From Trileptium ribeirensis (taxonomy: Eukaryota; Nematoda; Enoplea; Enoplida; Thoracostomopsidae), in the NCBI GenBank assembly GCA_030248225.1, contig JASANE010000614.1, positions 62,001-126,000 on the forward strand: a stretch of 64,000 bases of DNA. Reading direction: 5' to 3'. The notes beneath the pieces were generated by a model. It was not told the DNA's origin. It made no database searches and worked only from the letters and a program-made list of their open reading frames with translations. The translations under genes and the position numbers were made by a program. Below, one piece after another: positions 11,546-24,450 of this stretch. Position 1 is the stretch's first letter, and each line of letters begins with the position of its first letter.

Positions 11546-14116
11546 TAGAAGTTATGAAAGGCACTAAATTTCTAAAACTTATTATATCTGAAAGTTACGA
11601 TACCAGAAAATTTCAACTGCTGGGCTAAGGCGAAAAGGGTAACGTACTGCTTGTAATTCATAGCTCAAATTTACGTAGGACTGCATAGCAGATTTCTATG
11701 CAATACTCCAATTTGATACCGCAAAACTTTATAAATCGCAATGTCTATCAACATTACATCGCTTTGTTAGAAACGTAACGATTATTATGTATAAGGGAAT
11801 AAAGTGATTCATAGAGCCAGAAAAGCTTTATGGATGTCTGAATAGTAAATTTGTTTCAATAATTATTTTAAAAGTATTCACCGTTGACCACTAATGTATT
11901 AATTAGTTTCATGATATATCCGTCCTAAATTTTGCGCAACAATAACCTATTTGCAACTCATTTTTGATCTTCGGAATTTCCTCACATTAAAACCATCCGT
12001 GCAAAAACTCTAGCTACAAATAACCAACAGTTATAATTTAAATTTACCTGAAGTCAAGTCATCAAATAAAATGGAAATGGAAGAATTAACGATGACATTT
12101 CCCAGCAATAACGAACACAGAAGGTAGTTCCCAGTCTTTCGAACTGGATAAATAAGGCTGGCATACTTTTTATCGCTTTTGTCACCAACTTTCATGACTA
12201 TCTCAAGTTCTAAACAAAATCCAAATTATTGATTATATTTTCATTTCTACACCACTCTTACAATATGTTTCTACACCGATACCAATATGTTTGGACAATA
12301 ACAGGAAGCACAAAATTTGTTTTTATTCATCAGCAATAAAACGTTGTCAAGACTACTAAAATTTTATATGCCATATATATACTTGTTCGGATCTTAATTA
12401 TGAAAAAATACAATGTTATTTTCAATGATCGAACAATAATATGTTTCAAGGTAACACAGTGATATTTTAAAAATAGATACTAAAATTGTAATAATAATTC
12501 TATAGTATAACAATAATTTTATTTAACGCGCGTTAAAGTTCATTCTTTACTTGCCCTCTACACATTCGTTACCTTAACACTGTCAACGCTTCACAGTCAC
12601 AAATTTCTATAAACACATTTCTGAAAGTATTCACGTGAATAAATAAACGTATAATTTTTATTCGAAGTTATTTCTGATCAACAAATATGCATCCACCAAA
12701 ATCACATAATAATAACTCTTTTATCTCAGTTATTTCCAATTTTGTTACTAGTTTCAACATTAAATCTACGAACGTAACTTATGGATACATACAAATTACG
12801 CTGTTAGCTGCGATTTATACATACATAAAAGCATTGCCAAATCGAAAAGTAATCGGCAGCAATGTTTAAAAATAAAAAGCGCAACGTACCGATGCTAAAT
12901 TTTCTTAAATACTGTGACTTGTACCAACTACTAGGACCTTAAACCATTCTTCGCCAACAAATTTCTCCAATATTTTTATACTTTATATTTTTTAATTTTT
13001 GAGGTCCCAGCTATTAGGACTGACGGAGAAGGGCGACATGAGCCCCATTCGCCACCCACTTGAATTAGGTAGGGTAAGTGTTTAAGAGGCCATTCCGTAT
13101 GGGAAACGAAACCTTACCACTCCTAAACAGGCCAAATATTACACACATAGGCGTACACAATAATTAGATGCAGACTGTACGGTTAATGTTAACTGTTTTG
13201 GGCTTAATTAAAATTTCCTGTGGCCTTACAGACACAGCTCTAGATGAGAAAACCGAAAAATAATACAATACCATGCCTCACCTGGTATCTATTATCCAAA
13301 TACCTGGTCTCCTCGAATTTTTAAGCTACATCAAAGAAATCAAATCAAAAATATCAAGAAAGTGACGCTCCGCAACATAGCGCGGCTATTTTTTCAACAT
13401 TGACCGCATAATCAAAGTATCATTCTAAAACAGTGTTAAAGTGCGTCTTATAGACAAAAGTACCAAAGCATGGTACAGCCAAATCAAGTCACGCGCATAT
13501 CCCTAGAATATCAATGAAAAAATTATACGCGCGATATCTTCTTCGAGATATATATAACACAAAATCTATACAAAATAATTAGGATTAACATCTGGCAAAT
13601 CCCACTGCACTGCTATACACTTATCGCGTGTACAACTTAGGAATAGTTTTATAGTTTCATTATTGGATAACCACCGAGCATATTTTGCCGATTTTTAAAT
13701 ATCTGATAAGAAACGATATATGTAGTGTGGGTGTGGCTGCAATACTTTGTCAAAAACGCTTAAATTAAAAAATCTTTGCCATGAAGGCACATGCACTTTA
13801 ACAGAACCCCTACACACTAAAAAGTCCTAAATGTCTCACTGTAGCGCCAAATTTGATGTACAAAACCAAATAATGGCAAATTTAATCAGAAAGTTAATGA
13901 AGCTACCGCACTGCAAAAGTAAATCTTCGCTTCACTCACATTTTTTATCTTGTATTTGTGAATTGGCTTGTTAAACTTATCCAATCTCTGAATTTGCTTA
14001 ATACAAAGTACTCGTCTATAAAACAAGAAACATTATAAAGTATTTAAGCAGGCAGAACTTTCTTCAGAATAGTATAACTATACTTTAAGATTATTAGACA
14101 AAGAAAAAATACGAAC
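11546..14116. other. CNNM intron sequence around exon 2, otherwise empty
   Basis: Apart from exon 2 (12048-12209), nothing recognisable. Very AT-rich, with short frames only. Confidence 0.45.
12048..12209 (-). CDS. CNNM: CNNM exon 2: DUF21 domain
   Basis: Too broken by stops on either side to appear as a long frame, but flanked by a TTTGTTTAG acceptor and a CAG/GTAAAT donor. It reads ELEIVMKVGDKSDKKYAS, then PVRKTGNYLLCSLLLGN and VIVNSSISILFDDLTS. This is the conserved DUF21 stretch following the LMALD motif: a cytosolic charged linker, the hallmark GNYLLCSLLLGN and the next membrane helix. It enters in phase 1, completing a Glu codon with exon 1, and leaves in phase 1. The join to exon 3 is one base short (see findings). 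Confidence 0.88.
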
Positions 14117-14269
14117 CTGTTTTGTCCAATGCCATAAGACCAAGATTAAGGCCAGAAAATAAACCCGATAAGCACATTAGAATTGTGATAATAGCAATTT
14201 GTATGGGCATTGGCAAATAATATTCTTTGTAACGTGTTTGCAGCATTATACTAACTGACCCAAGGCTGC
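14117..14269 (-). CDS. CNNM: CNNM (cyclin M/ACDP) exon 1 of those visible: first DUF21 membrane helix
   Basis: CNNM proteins are plasma-membrane mediators or transporters of Mg2+, built from a DUF21 membrane domain, a CBS pair and a cyclic-nucleotide-binding-like domain. The exon ends with the DUF21 signature SGLFSGLNLGLMALDKT preceded by a hydrophobic stretch (PIQIAIITILMCL), which is highly characteristic of the family. The acceptor is TTTTATAG before 14269 and the donor is G/GTTCGT after 14117. The exon enters and leaves in phase 1, matching exon 2. The frame stays open upstream to 14537 but looks intronic. The exons for the extracellular N-terminus were not found. A LINE remnant begins about 290 bp upstream in the same intron. 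Confidence 0.88.
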
Positions 14270-14649
14270 CTATAAAACACAATGTTAATAAAACATAACT
14301 GCAATAAACTAAAACTAATGTTGAAAAAGAGGAATACTGATTAATGATATGAACGGAAATTAACACAGATTCCAACTGAAATTTGTTAGCAAATTTGCAG
14401 ATAACCCAAAATAGCCCAGGCCCATAACTATAATCATGTATATTGATATACATAACGGCCCCACAACCAGCAATTTGCCCAAAAAACAACCATATTTTCA
14501 TAACCACACGTTTAATACATTTCACGCCTAAACTCAATGTTTCAAAACGCAGCTGCCCATTAGATTAGATTAGATTAGACTTGAGTAACGGTGTGATAGT
14601 TTTGCATAGGTCCAATAGTAGGACCCTTTGCATCACCGTGTTCTAATTC

Positions 14650-15535
14650 TTATAAACCTAGATCAAAGCTCTGAGTTGCATCGCAAAAATCTATTAATCT
14701 ACTCAAACACATAGTCCCACCTTCAGTAACTGCTAGTTGTTGAGCACCTAAGAACCTTTGCCTAGCTTCACCCCATTTTTTACATCTGAAAACAAAGTGT
14801 TCAGACGTTTCAGCTTCCTGACGACAGTATTCGCAGAGACTACTTTCTCTCAATTTCATAACCTTAAGACGGGCATTTAAAAGATTATGCCCAGTTAAAA
14901 CATGTATAGCAATCCGCAGTCTATCTTCGCTAAGCTTCCATAAGAAGCGAGATCTCCTATAATTGACTTCAGGAAAGAAAATCCTTGTCTGCCTGCAATT
15001 TATTCCCCCACTCCACCGTCTAGCCTGTTGTCCAAACAGAGAACGCACCAGCGAGGTCTTCCCAATAGAAGAGGAAACTGGAACACAGGGTTCCGGCCCA
15101 GACACATTCAATAAAGCACCTTTCTTTGCAAGGCTGACTGCAATTTCATTACCTCTAATGCCTGAGTGTCCCTTGACCCACGACAAACAGAGCACATTTT
15201 CGGCACCTAGTCTATTTAATTTCTTATGGCATGCAAGAACAGTGGCTGACGACACCACCGGCTTGTCTAGACCCTTAAGTGCAGCCTGGCTGTCACTAAA
15301 AATCCAAATATTCCTTCCCCTAGTACCTTGTTCCACAAGATGTTCGGCACATCTACAAATTGCAACAATTTCTGCCTGGAAAATCGTTGCCTTGGACCCT
15401 AGTGCGAAGTGTAATCTATGTGTATTATCAATAACGGCTCCAGCCCCTACTCTAACTCCACAATCTGTGTCCATGAGTGAACCATCAGTATAGCACATAA
15501 GATCGCCATCTGACAGGGTTCCCTCATGTCTTACA
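14650..15535 (-). pseudogene. LINE RNase H domain and C-terminal zinc-knuckle-like tail
   Basis: Contains the RNase H residues in order: YTDGSL (first Asp), FQAEIVAI (Glu), FSDSQAAL (Asp) and WVKGHSGIRGNEIA (His and last acidic position). The tail includes HVLTGHNLLNARL and a CEYC...H...C arrangement typical of the end of I/R1-type pol proteins. The domain itself is intact over about 280 codons, but the element is truncated and frameshifted upstream. Confidence 0.88.
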
Positions 15536-16380
15536 CACCATCCTATTCCAACTGAAAGATCTTAAAATTCTGTCCGTTGGCATTACTATAGTATCACATA
15601 TGCCTCGGGCAAATCTTTGCAACCTATAATATCCACTACCCTCGCACTGAGCAAGCCATAGCCCAGTGGTTCTCAGGTGGTAGTAGCTTTCAACTGCCAG
15701 TTGATCAATAACGAGATCAATAGGTCTAATTCCCATAATGGCCTCTAGACCCTCCAGAGGAGCAGAACGAAGTGAACCTGTGATCATACGACAGGCCAGA
15801 CTATGAACCTTCAAAAATTTTCCCAAATAAGTTTTCAATTTGCTTCTGTGCCACCACATAGCACAGCCATAAATTAGGGATGGAAGCACTACCGCAGTAT
15901 AGAGGTAGGACATCGACTTTGGCCGTAGCCCCCAATTAACACCAACTGCACCCTTTATAGCAAAAAGAAGTTTTATTGCCTTCTGAGACGCCTGTTCAAT
16001 ATGATATCTCCAACTCATTTTTGAGTCTAGATACAACCCTAAATATTTTACGCTATCGCAAGGCCTCAAAGTAGTACCGTTCAAGGTTATATCCCTATAT
16101 TCAGCCCTTGATCTCTTGCGAGTGATAACCATAAGATTCGTTTTACTCGAAGTTATCGATAGACCTCTCCTACTACTCCAATGTAGAATCGAGTTAAGCG
16201 CGTTTTGCATATGTCTACATGCCACACCCAGAGATGTGGCGGGGCTGAGTAAACTAACATCATCTGAGTAAGCAATACTCAAAAATCTCGATTTGTCAAA
16301 GTAAGCTAAAAGATCATCCACAACTAAGCTCCACAGCAGGGGTAATAGTACACCTCCTTGATTGAAACGTATCTCGTACG
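15524..16380 (-). pseudogene. LINE reverse transcriptase, C-terminal part
   Basis: The frame begins RFNQGGVLLPLLWSLVVDDL, the RT motif normally GxPQGGVLSPLLW, and has AYSDDVSLL in place of the catalytic YADD box, followed by the thumb region (KYLGLYLDSKMSW, typical of I/Jockey/R1 elements). Fingers and the first palm motifs are missing. A single frameshift near 15540-15560 separates it from the RNase H frame: reading on in the other frame gives GWCVRHEGTLSDGDL immediately before the RNase H start. Confidence 0.85.
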
Positions 16381-16390
16381 TTAAAATAAA

Positions 16391-19300
16391 AGTCTTACTT
16401 CATATATCTAGTTCGACAGCAGTTTGGTTCTAACTTCTTCCTGTTTTAAAAAGACTGGCCCAAAAGTAATGTGCATTTTAAAACATAAAATTACCTGAAT
16501 TCATAGGTCCTTGCGGAGTCTAACTTATGTCTTAGGATTTAATCCCTAGTGGTGCGACAGCGACGTTGCTGCGTAAAAACATCAACGGGTTATTACCATC
16601 GTTTAGAAATCTGTATTAAATACCATCCTAAATCATCCTATATAGAGATAATATTGGTACGTTAAATTATAGCTATGGTACAGATTAGTGGTTTAATTTA
16701 AAATATTTTGTTGTAAAACTACGGCTTATTTAGCTTATTTATTAAACTATTAAATTTACGGACTTTGAATTTTGGCTATCTATGGAGTAGTTTCTTTCGT
16801 GCTAATTCGCAAGAAGTACTCAAGTGCAAGTATTGCGAATAATTTTCCAAGTAAATTTCAATCATAACAAATATGATAATCTGATCTCCATTCAAGTATG
16901 GGTAGGAGCACTATGGTCCACGACTACCCGAAGCAACAAGGTCCGTCCCTTTTGGCATATTTTTTGCACCTGAGGCGTTCCCTCAGCCCTTACAATGAAG
17001 GATCAATTTATGGTTCCAGTTGGTATCATAGTATCCTAACGATCTAAACTGCTAAACCTCTGGAAATTTGGTAAATTAACGGACATATCAATCTCTAGAT
17101 TAACGGGTATACTATATACAAATTTTGTCTCCAACTTCGAAAACAAGGAACTTCGCACTCCGCTAATGTTGGCAGCCCCGTGCGGAATCGCTATATACAG
17201 TCTTTAAAGTAAGGCCCGGCCCTATGTGAATATTTTCTAAGACTTAATAGTAATATACTTAAATTAATCCTCTATCGAAATTGGCGAGAACTACGGTTAG
17301 GCTCGCGAGCAAGCCACTACCGAAACAATGACACCACTCTGGGTTATACCCAAGTTTCACGAGCCCAACCGGGTTTGAGTACTTAACCTACTTAACTGAT
17401 TCGAAACGGTTTGTATATCCGAACTCAATTTGTCATGGGGAAATCATTTTGTTATTTACGGGACGCTTGTCATCGCTGCGAAATGATGCTGCTTGCGTGG
17501 GTCTGGTAAGCTTAGGAACCAGGCATCAACGGGAATCCCAATGCGACCATTTAAGCACTTCCACGTAGGAACTATGTCACTACACACAAATTGTATAGCT
17601 ATACGAATGTATGATTTGAAGTCAATTCTTTGGGCGATGATCACTTTAAAACTTTGCGCGATTATGACTCGTAAGTCATCGGCGCTAGTCCTCAACTGGC
17701 AAAGATGTTTCAGAAAGCACTGAAATAACGATTCTTAAGAAAATTTATTCCGAATAGACGTTTAGTTGAAATTTGTTGTTTTCTTTTTTTTTTTTTTGAT
17801 TACAGTACGATATCCTCAGTCGAATCCAAAGATCGATCCGACCGTGTGGAAGTCTCCTTCCTAAATCGCACCCTAAAACCAATTGGGTCCATAAACCAAC
17901 CATTAAAAACGGTGCATTAAATCTAGGAATTTGAATTTCTCAATTTGTACGAACATTTCTCTGTGAAAATTTGCACATAAGTTGGGCTCGACCTATGTTT
18001 TATATCAATTTGTGAGGGCCGCATCAACTGTCCCACAGAAATACGGGCCATCGGGTCAAGATCCGGGACGTTCAACATAGAATCTCGCCCTGCTGCTAAA
18101 ATTGATGCATGAAATTTTTCCGTTTTACATCAAATTCACCAACACTAATATGATTTACAAACATTGATGTTGCACGTGTAGTGGCGTATCGAAGCTTAGC
18201 GACTTCGATACAGCCGTGCTGCATTGATGAATGTATATATGACAAACAGATGAAGCTGGATGAGGTGTATATGAATATGGATATACTTGAATCTGTAAAA
18301 CTTCAAAATTTGAAAAAACCTGAGTGGCTTTTGCTTCGCTCGGATTTAGCTTTATTATAATTTTTTAACGAGCCATGGTTTCTGCGGAATCGAGGGTTGA
18401 AAATAAAAGCCTCAAAGGTCCCTCTTTGTAAAACAAAAACCATCAGTCTAATTATAAGTGATTGAAATTTTAGGTGGGGGCGATCCAATTTTGGGTCACC
18501 AGGCTCGTGTACCCGGTTAAATCTTATCCACTGAAGAATTCCGTTTGAAAGACTAGATCAGTGTGTGTCACCTATCAGAATTAAAAAATTTATTGACGAA
18601 ATTTTGTGCAAGATTAGGTCTTATCCATAAATTTTAATGTGCAAATCCATATTTGCCCCAGCAGTAGCAGTAAAAAACAACTGAGCAAACTCGTTGCTTA
18701 AATGGTCTATTTCAACTAAGGCCAAACATAAATATACCCTGATGGTGCCAAGCCACGTCTTCATCGCCACCTGCATCCCACGTGTCATTAGCTAAGCCCA
18801 ATAATGTCGAAGCGATGTTCGATGAAAGCGATTTCTTTTTATTCATATCAATTTTGAAACAGAAATAATACTTGGCCTAAAATACAATAATTTTATAAAT
18901 CGACAATCGACATAATAACAAGAGCTAGTTTTATCGGACCCTTTTTAAGTAACACGTGCCCATATCATACGGCACAATTTTACGATAGAACATGTTGGTA
19001 TCATTGTTCGCACCTATCTAGAGAGTACAAGTAGAGATTTCTATGATTCCTGTGAGCTATGGCGCGATATAATCGGGCATTGCAAATTTACATAAGTTAT
19101 GGATGTCATAAAAATACACAAACTGGCAGCCTCAAATTATATCACATGAAGGTAATAATTCCCCGAAGACACTCAGCATTTAGATTTTCAGCATAACATG
19201 ATGTTTGGAAACCTTTGGGACTCGACCCGAAAGCCTTTGGCCTTATGTTTGCGGGAGAAGATGCAAGGATAGGGTTTCGCGCAATGGGACAAAGAGAGAA

Positions 19301-20589
19301 TTCAAACTTGTGGAGATACTACCATTTTCGTGTATTTTTGGTCTCATGGGCCCATGTTAGACCCCGTTCCGACCCAGATCCTTCATCCTAAGAAAACCGA
19401 CTGGCAAAGCCCTATATATAGCAGTATAGATGTTTATTTGCGCAAAAAATGAGGCCAAAGTTGACTCTGTTTACAGTTGTCAAGTTACTATAAGCAAAGT
19501 GATTTTTTGACACCGTCGGTGCCCGGTGCGAGCCCCTCAAGCCCGGATTGTCGGAAAGATGTTGTAATCAAAGGAAATAGAGATTTTAAACTTTCAGGCA
19601 AATCAATGGCGAAGCCAAATTGAGTTATACGTGGCTAAGTTGTACGGCTTGTTAAAAATACCCAATAAACGTGCATTCTCAAATGCACCACTGTTGTGGT
19701 CAGTATAAATTATTCGATTCACTCACTATACTCAGAATTCAATAATTTGGTTTCTCTAATTTGGGGCGGCAGCCGTGGCAATTCGGTGTACATATCTGAG
19801 CCAACAATGTCGGGATCAACCGTGTTCGAAGCGTGGTCGGCATAAAATATTGGTGTCACTGCCACTGAGCTGATTTCTTATGTATTTTTTCAGATATCAA
19901 GATAAAAAAACAAAGCCCATGTTGTCTAGGCTGCTTTTTGGCTTTCAATATATAACAGTTTGTGTGCAACCTAGGTTATTCAAATCTGATATGGATTTGG
20001 AGATCATAAGTTATGCCCAAAATGCTATATATCTTATATCCTAGTTGTGGGAAGCAAAAAATCTGGTTGTGCCCGGGCCAAAGTTTAAAAAGCTCGAGAT
20101 CAAAATCCCAAGGGAGGCGCAATGCGTTGTCGGGGTCACGGCGAGCCGATGCGGGGTCAGCACACCCCCTCGGCTAGGGTATTGATCTAAAATTTCGACG
20201 GATTTCTTTCAACTTGCCGGAGGGCTGCCGTGCCAACAAAAAATTTTATTTACGAAATCCGTATAATGGCATTCAGATTCTTTGGATTGCATGTATTTAC
20301 GATATGTATGCTGTCGTTTTGTTGCACATTTGTTTTCTTATTGAAAGCAACATCTTTCAGCAATCCATTCACGTTTCGTTTTATTGATTTTATTACCAAC
20401 AGACAAAATAAAACAGCAGCAATACATTATCGCTGCGGCTTAATCAGCCATCAGTAGATTGACCCAACCGCTAGGACAACTATGTTTGATGTCATCTCAA
20501 AATACCCACGCACTGTCGGAAGGTGATGGAGAAAAACTGGATCCTTACCCCCTCCGTAGACAGGCCAGATTTAAAAGTTTACGCCTGAT
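16391..20589. other. No supported gene or complete element
   Basis: About 4.2 kb between the LINE remnant and element C. Contains a T homopolymer near 17788 and scattered GC-rich patches resembling degraded repeats. The promoters and first exons of the divergent CNNM and NDUFA10 genes should lie somewhere between here and 28169, but I could not identify them. Confidence 0.4.
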
Positions 20590-20961
20590 CTAAACTTTTT
20601 GGGTCCGCAGGTGGGTCTGGACCCAAATATTTTTACGTGGACCCAGGGCAGTTTTGGCTTCGGAGGCACAGGCTTTGCTAATAAATTTCATTACAAAGCG
20701 CAGAGTTTCATCCGTTCGTGCTTACATGTGCACAGTTGCTTGCTGCTGGTTTCATGGATGGCCCTAATCCTTTATCATGGTTTTGGACAGACAGAGAATA
20801 ATTTATGTACGTATTTGTAATTATGTAATAATGTTAAATTACGTTTCGTAATTATTACGTTTCTTTATAGTGTAAAAATTCGTGAAATTCTCAAGCCAAA
20901 AAATTATAAGTCTGGACCAAGCGTTTAAAGTCTGGACCCAAAAGAAATTTGAAAAAACCCT
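20590..20961. mobile_element. Element C, copy 1 (hAT-like)
   Basis: Shares most of its length with 29061-29475, including a GGACCCAAATATTTTTACGT segment and a TAATTTATG...GTAATTATGTAATAAT segment. Both ends carry TTTTGGGTCC-like inverted motifs. The flanks CGCCTGAT and CGTCAGAT may be a decayed 8-bp target duplication. The ends are approximate. Confidence 0.6.
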
Positions 20962-21669
20962 CCGTCAGATCCATGATAAACAATAGAAATGTTTACATGT
21001 AAATATAAGAAAACATATCGACATATAGAAATATTTACATTACGCAAACACATTGAACGAAATTGTGGAATCTTCCGAATTTTGCAACAATTCCATTTAC
21101 TATTACGTGAGCAATTAACTCCATAAAGTATGTAGTCCCGAAAAAATGAAGAATAGCACTCATTAACTATGCTAGTTGTTATTTATTCATTCAAGATTCA
21201 TTAAACTTGCGTATTTTGAACAAAAATTAACATATAAAAGCACATTTTAGATTTTTTTGCTTTTCACACAATAGTAACGATCGAAAATGCATCAAACTCA
21301 AAATTTTCATTGTAGCTGAAGACTTCCTTCACAGATCAGCGAATTTGACTGTCCTCATTTTTAAATGATAAAAAGACAAACAAAACTGGTTCAGAATTAG
21401 AAAAACACCAATAGTAATATCGAGAATTATGTAACATGAAACTCGTAGAACTATTTTACATTAGTCAAATCAATATTGCTGAGGAACAGTGTTTGTCCAG
21501 CAATATTGTAGCAACATCACAACATGGAAGCACTCACAGTGCACGCTATGACTGCAAACAATATACCATAGCAGATGCTAGTACAATGTAAAATACATTC
21601 AGATTATCGTTCCAGTTTGTCTGACAGAAACATGTAATAAGCAGTCTAAATATGACATGACCCACCATT

Positions 21670-22036
21670 CAAGGGCGTAGCCAGGAATTTTGAAAAGGGG
21701 GATCGCGGCCCACAATGGGTACCTAAAAGGGGGAGGTCCGGTGGGGTCGCGCTCAGAAATGTGAAAGCGGGGTCCAGAATTGGTATATTAAGTACGCCAT
21801 AAACAAGTAAACACTGTAACTGTTGCCAAAATACCGAATTTTAATACAAAAATGTGATGTTTGGTCAAAAATACGGTTGAAAGTAATTGTTTTCTAGTGC
21901 GAAAGAGGATAGTTTTACGACAATTTCCGACATGATTTTCAACAGGAATCGTTCAAAAAAAATTTTGTTCGGGGTTGAGCCAAAAGGGGGGGGGGGGGCA
22001 CGACCCTCGCAACCCCCCCCCCTGGCTACTCCCTTG
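21670..22036. mobile_element. hAT-type MITE
   Basis: A 367-bp element starting CAAGGGCGTAGCCAGGA and ending in the inverse CCTGGCTACTCCCTTG, with a perfect 8-bp target duplication CCACCATT (21662-21669 and 22037-22044). The right arm contains long G and C homopolymers that may be error-prone. No coding capacity. Confidence 0.85.
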
Positions 22037-22044
22037 CCACCATT

Positions 22045-22954
22045 TAAGAACAAGGGGTAATAGATCACAAGACACTCAATAAAAACACGTTTGTGAGACA
22101 AAATGTCCTCACAATATAATAAGCGAAAAATATTTTCAAAGTGCAGTTTGTAACGAGGGTCTTACATAACCCCGTTTCTTGGATGCATCTAAGAATCGTT
22201 TTCCCTACTCCAGAGTCCAGATAAATTGATTTCAAAAATTGGCTTTCACATATTCGTTATATCGAAAACGCCTATGCTATTTTGCCAAATAGGAAAAATC
22301 AATAAGGTAAAACCTACTAACTTTAACAAAATATTTCAGAGCAAATTACTAATCAAATTAAGCTGATTTTTGGTTTTCGTTCAACATTTGGCACTATTTT
22401 CAAAAGCTGAGCCAGCTTTGGACCCTTGAGTCCCAAGAAAATGTTATGCCCGTTTAAAGATCACGAAAAATGTCGAAAAATTGCATATTTAGTCATTGAC
22501 AGCATGTATTGATTTGCTACGCAGCGCGTGCTTTTTATTTTACTATTAATGTTTATTCAGCAGCTATGAAAACAAGCAGTTAGGTCGCGCTTACTAAAAA
22601 CCTACTGCAGATTATTCAAACATGAAATAAATAGATATACCTTGTCGCCCAGATGGGCATCGAAAGACAAGCTATTTTCCTTGTGCATCTTATATCCACG
22701 AGTTTCGAAAATCTCTTTACTTTTGTCGCCGCAATCAGTACTGTTCTGAAACATTTTGCTCGAACCACAATTTAGTGGGAACATAATGTGTAACACTGTT
22801 TTTTACCATCGCGTTCAATCTGTGTAATAGTTAACATTATTCCGACGAAGTCGACTTCACACCTGTAACTCCCAACACAAAAATGGTTATATCCAAATTC
22901 ACTCGTGGAATGTCGTAGGCAATAATACGGTTCAGTTAGGAATATACTATCAAG
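22045..22954. other. No feature seen
   Basis: Short frames only. The same applies to 20962-21661 and 23691-24149. Confidence 0.4.
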
Positions 22955-23690
22955 TAGCATTGCGCACAGAATTCTATACCAATCAACAAATCAAAGCCAT
23001 TATTGTGAAGATAAAATTATTATTTACTAATCACCTAATATTACCTCAGTGCCAAGATAGTCTGGGATGCTAGCAAAGTGGAAAAACAAGAAGTATCTGG
23101 ATAAATACTCGTAATCAGGAGTCTATCTACAGTAGCATTGTGCACAGAATGTTATACCAATGAACAAAACTATCTGGGCTCTCCAAATTGGGGGGTGGGG
23201 CCCTGGCATTTTTCGGTTCCCAGTTCAGAACAGGTGCCCCTTGGTTCATGATCCCTGGCAAAATTTTTGGCACCCCTCGGTTCACCGCCTCTTCGAAAAT
23301 TATTTGTTTCCCCAATCGGTCCAAACTACATAAAATTTGATCAAAATTTGTACTGAAATTCCGTTCTGAAGTCAAAAATTTCGCAAATTTTGTCAAATTT
23401 TTTTTTCAAAATAGCTTTTTCTCTCCATCAAAACCAGTTTGGCAGTGTTTCTGACACGATTTTAAACTGTTATTCTTTTGGAAAAATGCCCCTGGCAAAA
23501 TAGGGCGCCCCCGGTTCGGAACCAGGGGGCCCTAGTTCATGCCCCCTGGCAAAATTTTCAGAGAATGAAGAGCCCAGACTGCCAAAGCCATAATTATGAA
23601 GATAAGATTATTATTTACTTATCAAGTAATACCTCAGTGCCAAGTCTGGGGTGTTAGCAAAGTGTAAAAATCAGAAGTATCTCGACAGGA
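22955..23690 (+). repeat. Local direct duplication interrupted by F1
   Basis: AGTAGCATTG(C/T)GCACAGAAT and the following 140 bp occur at 22955-23100 and again at 23130-23165 plus 23585-23690. The second copy is split by the F1 element. Confidence 0.7.
23166..23580 (+). mobile_element. Foldback element F1, copy 2
   Basis: Ends CTGGGCTCTCCAAATTGG and (inverse) CTGGGCTCTTCATTCT. Same arms and core order as 5760-6215. It is inserted in the second unit of a local direct duplication (22955-23690), which reveals the empty-site sequence. Confidence 0.7.
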
Positions 23691-24149
23691 GGTGAGTTCG
23701 CGCCATATTCAGAATCAGATCATCGAGGTCCACCCCGGCATTAGGCCCCCTCACTCCCCAATGGAGTGGAAACTCACAAGTCACGGGCCTCTCACAAAAT
23801 ACAATTTTTTGGCCTATAAAATTACCTCGAACAGACCAGTTACTAATTCAATAATTTCAAACTTGCAACCGCTATACCCGCAGACCCTTCCTCACATTCC
23901 TGAAATGTTTCAATATTATACTTCGATCAGACTAACGTATGAATTAATTTGCATAAATTCTGCTTCAGAAAATGCATGGACTGTGGGGTACTAGAGGTCG
24001 CCAACACCATAATTTACAGCAGTCCACTCATACAATCGTTTATGGGGGCACTCACAACAGTTTGTAGGCATTCACACCATATTTCGGAGGAGGCCACACA
24101 CAACCCAGCGCCAGCCTTTGCTGAGCATTAGTTTTTTGTGGGACCACTC

Positions 24150-24450
24150 CTTGGACCGCTATGGTGCCGAATATGGTTCGTCGACCATTTCTCAGAAATA
24201 TCGATTTTCTAATTTCGGCATGTTACTGCGTGTTTTTAACTTACAGCGAGCGCCTATTGGTTATCACGCGCGCTGAATACGATGGTTCTGTTATCCAGAG
24301 TCCAACTTGTCTACATTATACCTTTGTATGTTGTGACAAGATTTTTACAAGCTAAAAACCCGATTTCCAAAATATAGTCAGTTTTCATTTTTGTTTATGT
24401 GTTGCGTGCAGGGCATCAAGAATGGTACGCATGGGTTTTTCTGAACCAGG
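24150..24450 (+). repeat. Family S fragment
   Basis: Contains GTGCCGAATATGGTTCGTCG and then one and a half monomers (CCAGAGTCCAACTTG, CCCGATTTCCAAAATATAGT). Truncated relative to 2690-3960. Confidence 0.65.

Larger units (their letters stand above)
14559..16390 (-). mobile_element. 5'-truncated non-LTR retrotransposon of the RNase H-bearing I/R1 group
   Basis: The minus strand carries the end of a reverse transcriptase followed by RNase H. The 3' end at 14559-14580 is four TAATC-type repeats, a microsatellite-like tail used by some LINEs instead of poly(A). The copy starts abruptly near 16390 inside the RT palm, as expected from incomplete reverse transcription. It lies in the CNNM intron upstream of exon 1, in the same orientation as the gene. 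Confidence 0.85.

Noticed and set aside
14270..14537. Extension of the CNNM exon 1 frame upstream to an ATG at 14537
   Set aside because: A good TTTTATAG acceptor at 14270-14271 matches the expected phase, and the extra sequence has no CNNM similarity, so it is read as intron.
14963..15493. A 176-codon plus-strand frame
   Set aside because: Antisense shadow of the RNase H domain on the minus strand.
17456..17695. A 79-codon minus-strand frame with a natural-looking sequence
   Set aside because: No family recognised, no splice sites supporting it as a CNNM 5' exon, and an overlapping plus-strand frame of similar length.
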